A DNA stretch of 53,174 nucleotides, taken from an uncultured Bacteroidota bacterium. GTDB lineage: Bacteria; Bacteroidota; Bacteroidia; Chitinophagales; Chitinophagaceae. The position numbers and the translations under genes were made by a program. The notes below the pieces were generated by a model. It was not told the origin of the DNA, did no database searches, and worked only from the letters and a program-made list of their open reading frames with translations. The first letter of the stretch is position 1. The number at the start of each line of letters is the position of its first letter. Where the stretch lies: positions 1-53,174 of the forward strand of contig CAIYAG010000241.1 in NCBI GenBank assembly GCA_903924075.1, given 5' to 3'. This document shows positions 50,341 to 53,174 of the stretch, piece after piece.

Positions 50341-50844
50341 TTAATTTATTTTCATCATTGCCAATTCATTACCGCTAATATCTGCGATCGAATAACGTTT
50401 AACCTCATTAATTTTCATCTCATCAAGTACTTTTACAAGATCTCCGTAGTTTGAAATATCGGAAGGTTTTATGATCACAAAAAAGTCTTTATCTTTTGTA
50501 TTGGCCTTTTTTTTAAGAATCAGATCACGCATTACTTTTAGATTAGATTCTTTAAAGTTAGAAGCCGTTAACTGTCCCTCATAGTAATACATCAAACCAT
50601 TTGAAACTGGTATTAATGTTAAGGCTCCGCTTTCTTTCACAGACATTGGATCGCCTTTTTCGTCAGTTAAAAAAAGCCGCATTGCTTTTGGTTCGCTCAT
50701 AGAAGTAGTAAATATAAAAAATGTGATTAGTAAAAACCCTAGGTCTACCATTGGTGTCAGGTCTACTCGCGTAGAAAGCATATGACGCTTGGAGCTTATT
50801 GATCCACGGTTTTGCGCATTTGATTTGACATTTATTTCAGCCAT
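50341..50844 (-). CDS. ExbD/TolR-family biopolymer transport protein
   Basis: 167 aa; 'STRVDLTPMVDLGFLLITFFIFTTSMSEPKAMRLFLTDE'. Confidence 0.9.
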   Translation of the reverse strand: MAEINVKSNAQNRGSISSKRHMLSTRVDLTPMVDLGFLLITFFIFTTSMSEPKAMRLFLTDEKGDPMSVKESGALTLIPVSNGLMYYYEGQLTASNFKESNLKVMRDLILKKKANTKDKDFFVIIKPSDISNYGDLVKVLDEMKINEVKRYSIADISGNELAMMKIN

Positions 50845-50902
50845 ATAATTAGCTTTATTCTTAAGATGCGTTATTCAATAAAATCCACAAATAAAAAATC
50901 AA

Positions 50903-51652
50903 ATGAGTAAATTACATAAACAAATTGTAAGATTTATGAAACATATAACCCCCTTGATTTTTAGCGCCGTTCTATTTTGTTCATGTGGTACAAGCCGACC
51001 AATAGTAAACAGTTCTGATGCTGTTACAACCAATAATGATACAGTCATTACCCAGTCTTTATTCAACGACAAAGCTTCAACCGTTTCAGAAGAAAATATT
51101 CAGAAAATACTTAGCGGAACTTATAAACTGCCTGAGCAATTACGTGTAGCCATTGTGAGGCTTGAACCAACGGCACAGGTTAAACGCTATTATTGGAATT
51201 ATGCTAGTGATGAACAATACCTAAAAACGCAACAATCTTATTTAGATCAGTTCGCAGAAAAGTTTAAACAATCGCCTCGTGTAACAAAATTTTCCATTAT
51301 TCCAGATCTTCTAATTTCCAAGACACCAACTTTTACAAATATTAGAGAAGCAGCAGTTAGAATGCAGGCAGATATAGTTGTAATCTATACCATTTCTAGT
51401 GATCTATATTCTAAATACAAATTTTTCTCAAAGCCAGATATCAAAGCTTTCGCAACAACTCAATTGATTGTGTTAGATGTTAAGACAGGATTGATTCCAT
51501 TTTCAACGATCGTTACAAAAGATTATTTGTCGCAAAAGAAAAAAGAAGAGCTTGACAATGCAGAAGCAGCAACTCGTATTCAGAACGAAGCTGTTGTTTT
51601 AACCATTAATGAAATAGGTCAAAAAATTGCTGGCTTTCTTACTGATAAATAA
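50903..51652 (+). CDS. Hypothetical lipoprotein
   Basis: 249 aa; lipobox-like 'FSAVLFCSCGTSRP'; 'MQADIVVIYTISSDLYSKYKFF...ATTQLIVLDVKTGLIPFST'. Confidence 0.7.
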   Translation: MSKLHKQIVRFMKHITPLIFSAVLFCSCGTSRPIVNSSDAVTTNNDTVITQSLFNDKASTVSEENIQKILSGTYKLPEQLRVAIVRLEPTAQVKRYYWNYASDEQYLKTQQSYLDQFAEKFKQSPRVTKFSIIPDLLISKTPTFTNIREAAVRMQADIVVIYTISSDLYSKYKFFSKPDIKAFATTQLIVLDVKTGLIPFSTIVTKDYLSQKKKEELDNAEAATRIQNEAVVLTINEIGQKIAGFLTDK

Positions 51653-51669
51653 TGAACTGATATAAAAAC

Positions 51670-51699
51670 AAAAGAGACCAGTATTAACCGGTCTCTTTT
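51670..51699. terminator. Bidirectional intrinsic terminator between convergent genes
   Basis: AAAAGAGACC...GGTCTCTTTT 10-bp stem. Confidence 0.88.
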
Positions 51700-51735
51700 T
51701 AAACTAAACTAACGCTATACTATTGCTTACTCAAA

Positions 51736-53174
51736 CTACTTAGTGTAAATATTTGAAGTGTTACGATAACCGGCTCCTGTGTTAGAATACCAATCTTTGT
51801 ATGACGCACCACCTGATGCAGCCCAGTCAAAGAAATGTAGGTATGCTGTATTGATCGCAGCTTGTTCGAGAGGGTATTTGAAATCTCCAGAGAAATTCAA
51901 AGCCCAAGGGTAATTTTTCTTAGTAACATAATAGATCCCTGCAGAAGGGTTTGTTGCATCATCATTGATTCCTAGCTTGGTTAAATCAGCTAAATCAGTA
52001 GGCAACGTACCTGGAAGGTGCACTTCCATTCCTCTCCTTGCATTACTGATCAAGAATGGATTGAATGGAGCACTTCCCAATGTGCTTGTAGAGATTGGTG
52101 AAACAAAACTGATAAACAAGCTTGAAGTTTCTCCGGTTGCTTTTGGAAGATCCATTGTAGTATTCACAAAATACGCTCCGTTTGAATTGTTGATCATGGT
52201 AGTTACATCATCGAAAGGAATGATCACTGCTTTCTTTTGTCCAGCTTCTGTTCCATTACCATTGAACTTAGTATAACCAGCTGTAATTTTTCCTCCCTTT
52301 ACAGATTTAATTAAATCAGTACTAAAAGGAAACTGAACACCAAATCCATTTTTATAAGAGGCACCAGTAGCTATTGGTTTATAATTTGCTGTCATTTCAA
52401 CCACTTGATTCTTTGCATTACTCACCATGATGTATTGATAAGAAACAACTAAGTCGTTCAAATCATAATCGCCTGAATTAGGGAACAAATCTTCATAAGC
52501 TAGTGTTGCCCAAGCATCTTTTGAAGGATAGTAATTGGTGTACGCACGCTCTGGATCAGTTGGATAATCATCTAAAATATCCAATACACCATCACCATCT
52601 GTATCAATTGGTTTTTCTGTTTCTTTCACACCATCCACTGAAATTGCAGTGAGCGGATTTGATGTTGCATAGATCATTAGATCATTGAAATCATTGTCTG
52701 AACCAGCATCTCTACGCATGTCTTCAAAGCCAATGATAAAAGTGTCTTTATATTTAAGAAGCACATTATGTCTTCTAAGTTCTTCTGTTTTTTCTGGATT
52801 TAAATTATCATTTGAGAATAGAGCAGTTGCTGTAGTATTTGTTTCTTTACCATTCCATGCATTTTGAAACAATACTAAACCAATGGTAACGCCGGCAGGA
52901 AATTTTCCGATATTTACTTTATCTCCTGAGATCATGGAACCACCACTACCTTTTAAACTTGCATTTGGAAATACAAATTTGATCTCTTTGATATCAGCAA
53001 CTGTTTGTGGAGGATTCTTTGAATCATATACATAAAATCCAAGACTGTTTTTATAACCTGCACCTTCAAAAGTAAATGTCAACCAAACTTCTGCATCTTC
53101 AGTGATCACAATATTTGAAGTTGTTCCTGATGCAATATATTCAGGATGCAATTTTGGAACCTGTTTGGTTTCTG
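51736..53174 (-). CDS. LruC domain-containing protein with DUF4114 module (5'-truncated by window edge)
   Basis: 'FIIGFEDMRRDAGSDNDFNDLMIYA' then 'DTDGDGVLDILDDYPTDPERAYTNYYPS...ATLAYEDLFPNSGDYDLNDLVVSYQY'. Frame stays open to 53174 (ETKQVPKLHPEY...), so the real start lies outside. Confidence 0.88.
   Translation of the reverse strand, partial: ETKQVPKLHPEYIASGTTSNIVITEDAEVWLTFTFEGAGYKNSLGFYVYDSKNPPQTVADIKEIKFVFPNASLKGSGGSMISGDKVNIGKFPAGVTIGLVLFQNAWNGKETNTTATALFSNDNLNPEKTEELRRHNVLLKYKDTFIIGFEDMRRDAGSDNDFNDLMIYATSNPLTAISVDGVKETEKPIDTDGDGVLDILDDYPTDPERAYTNYYPSKDAWATLAYEDLFPNSGDYDLNDLVVSYQYIMVSNAKNQVVEMTANYKPIATGASYKNGFGVQFPFSTDLIKSVKGGKITAGYTKFNGNGTEAGQKKAVIIPFDDVTTMINNSNGAYFVNTTMDLPKATGETSSLFISFVSPISTSTLGSAPFNPFLISNARRGMEVHLPGTLPTDLADLTKLGINDDATNPSAGIYYVTKKNYPWALNFSGDFKYPLEQAAINTAYLHFFDWAASGGASYKDWYSNTGAGYRNTSNIYTK

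Noticed and set aside
1-53174. Defence island, prophage, transposon, tRNA/rRNA or biosynthetic gene cluster
   Set aside because: No integrase, transposase, phage, toxin-antitoxin, nuclease, NRPS/PKS or RNA gene signatures were recognised in either strand.

Overview
This is a 53-kb chromosomal window from a low-GC Bacteroidota; the gene content and protein style suggest Chitinophagaceae, but that placement is inference. Most of it is ordinary housekeeping and metabolic content: pyrH, two TolC-family proteins, a tetR-tolC-hlyD-RND efflux operon, serC plus DUF1015, acyl-CoA synthetase, amidohydrolases, penicillin acylase, GH43, ExbD, and two DUF4114 surface proteins (one with a T9SS tail, one LruC). 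The central 14 kb is a branched-chain/threonine block: leuA, ilvE-D-B-N-C-A, thrA(fused)-B-C. I saw no rRNA, tRNA, CRISPR, phage or transposon. The strongest signals missing from the ORF track are: (1) a 33-codon Ile/Val/Leu/Thr-rich leader peptide followed by a strong intrinsic terminator before ilvE; (2) a 31-codon Thr-rich leader peptide (12 Thr, six consecutive) before thrA; (3) a dispersed purine-rich 'GTGAAAA' element, found four times, each time just 3' of a minus-strand gene and before a hairpin or terminator, with a small covarying hairpin at its distal end in two copies; and (4) a perfect 17-bp-arm inverted repeat upstream of tetR, a likely operator. All calls are by eye; no searches or folding were run.
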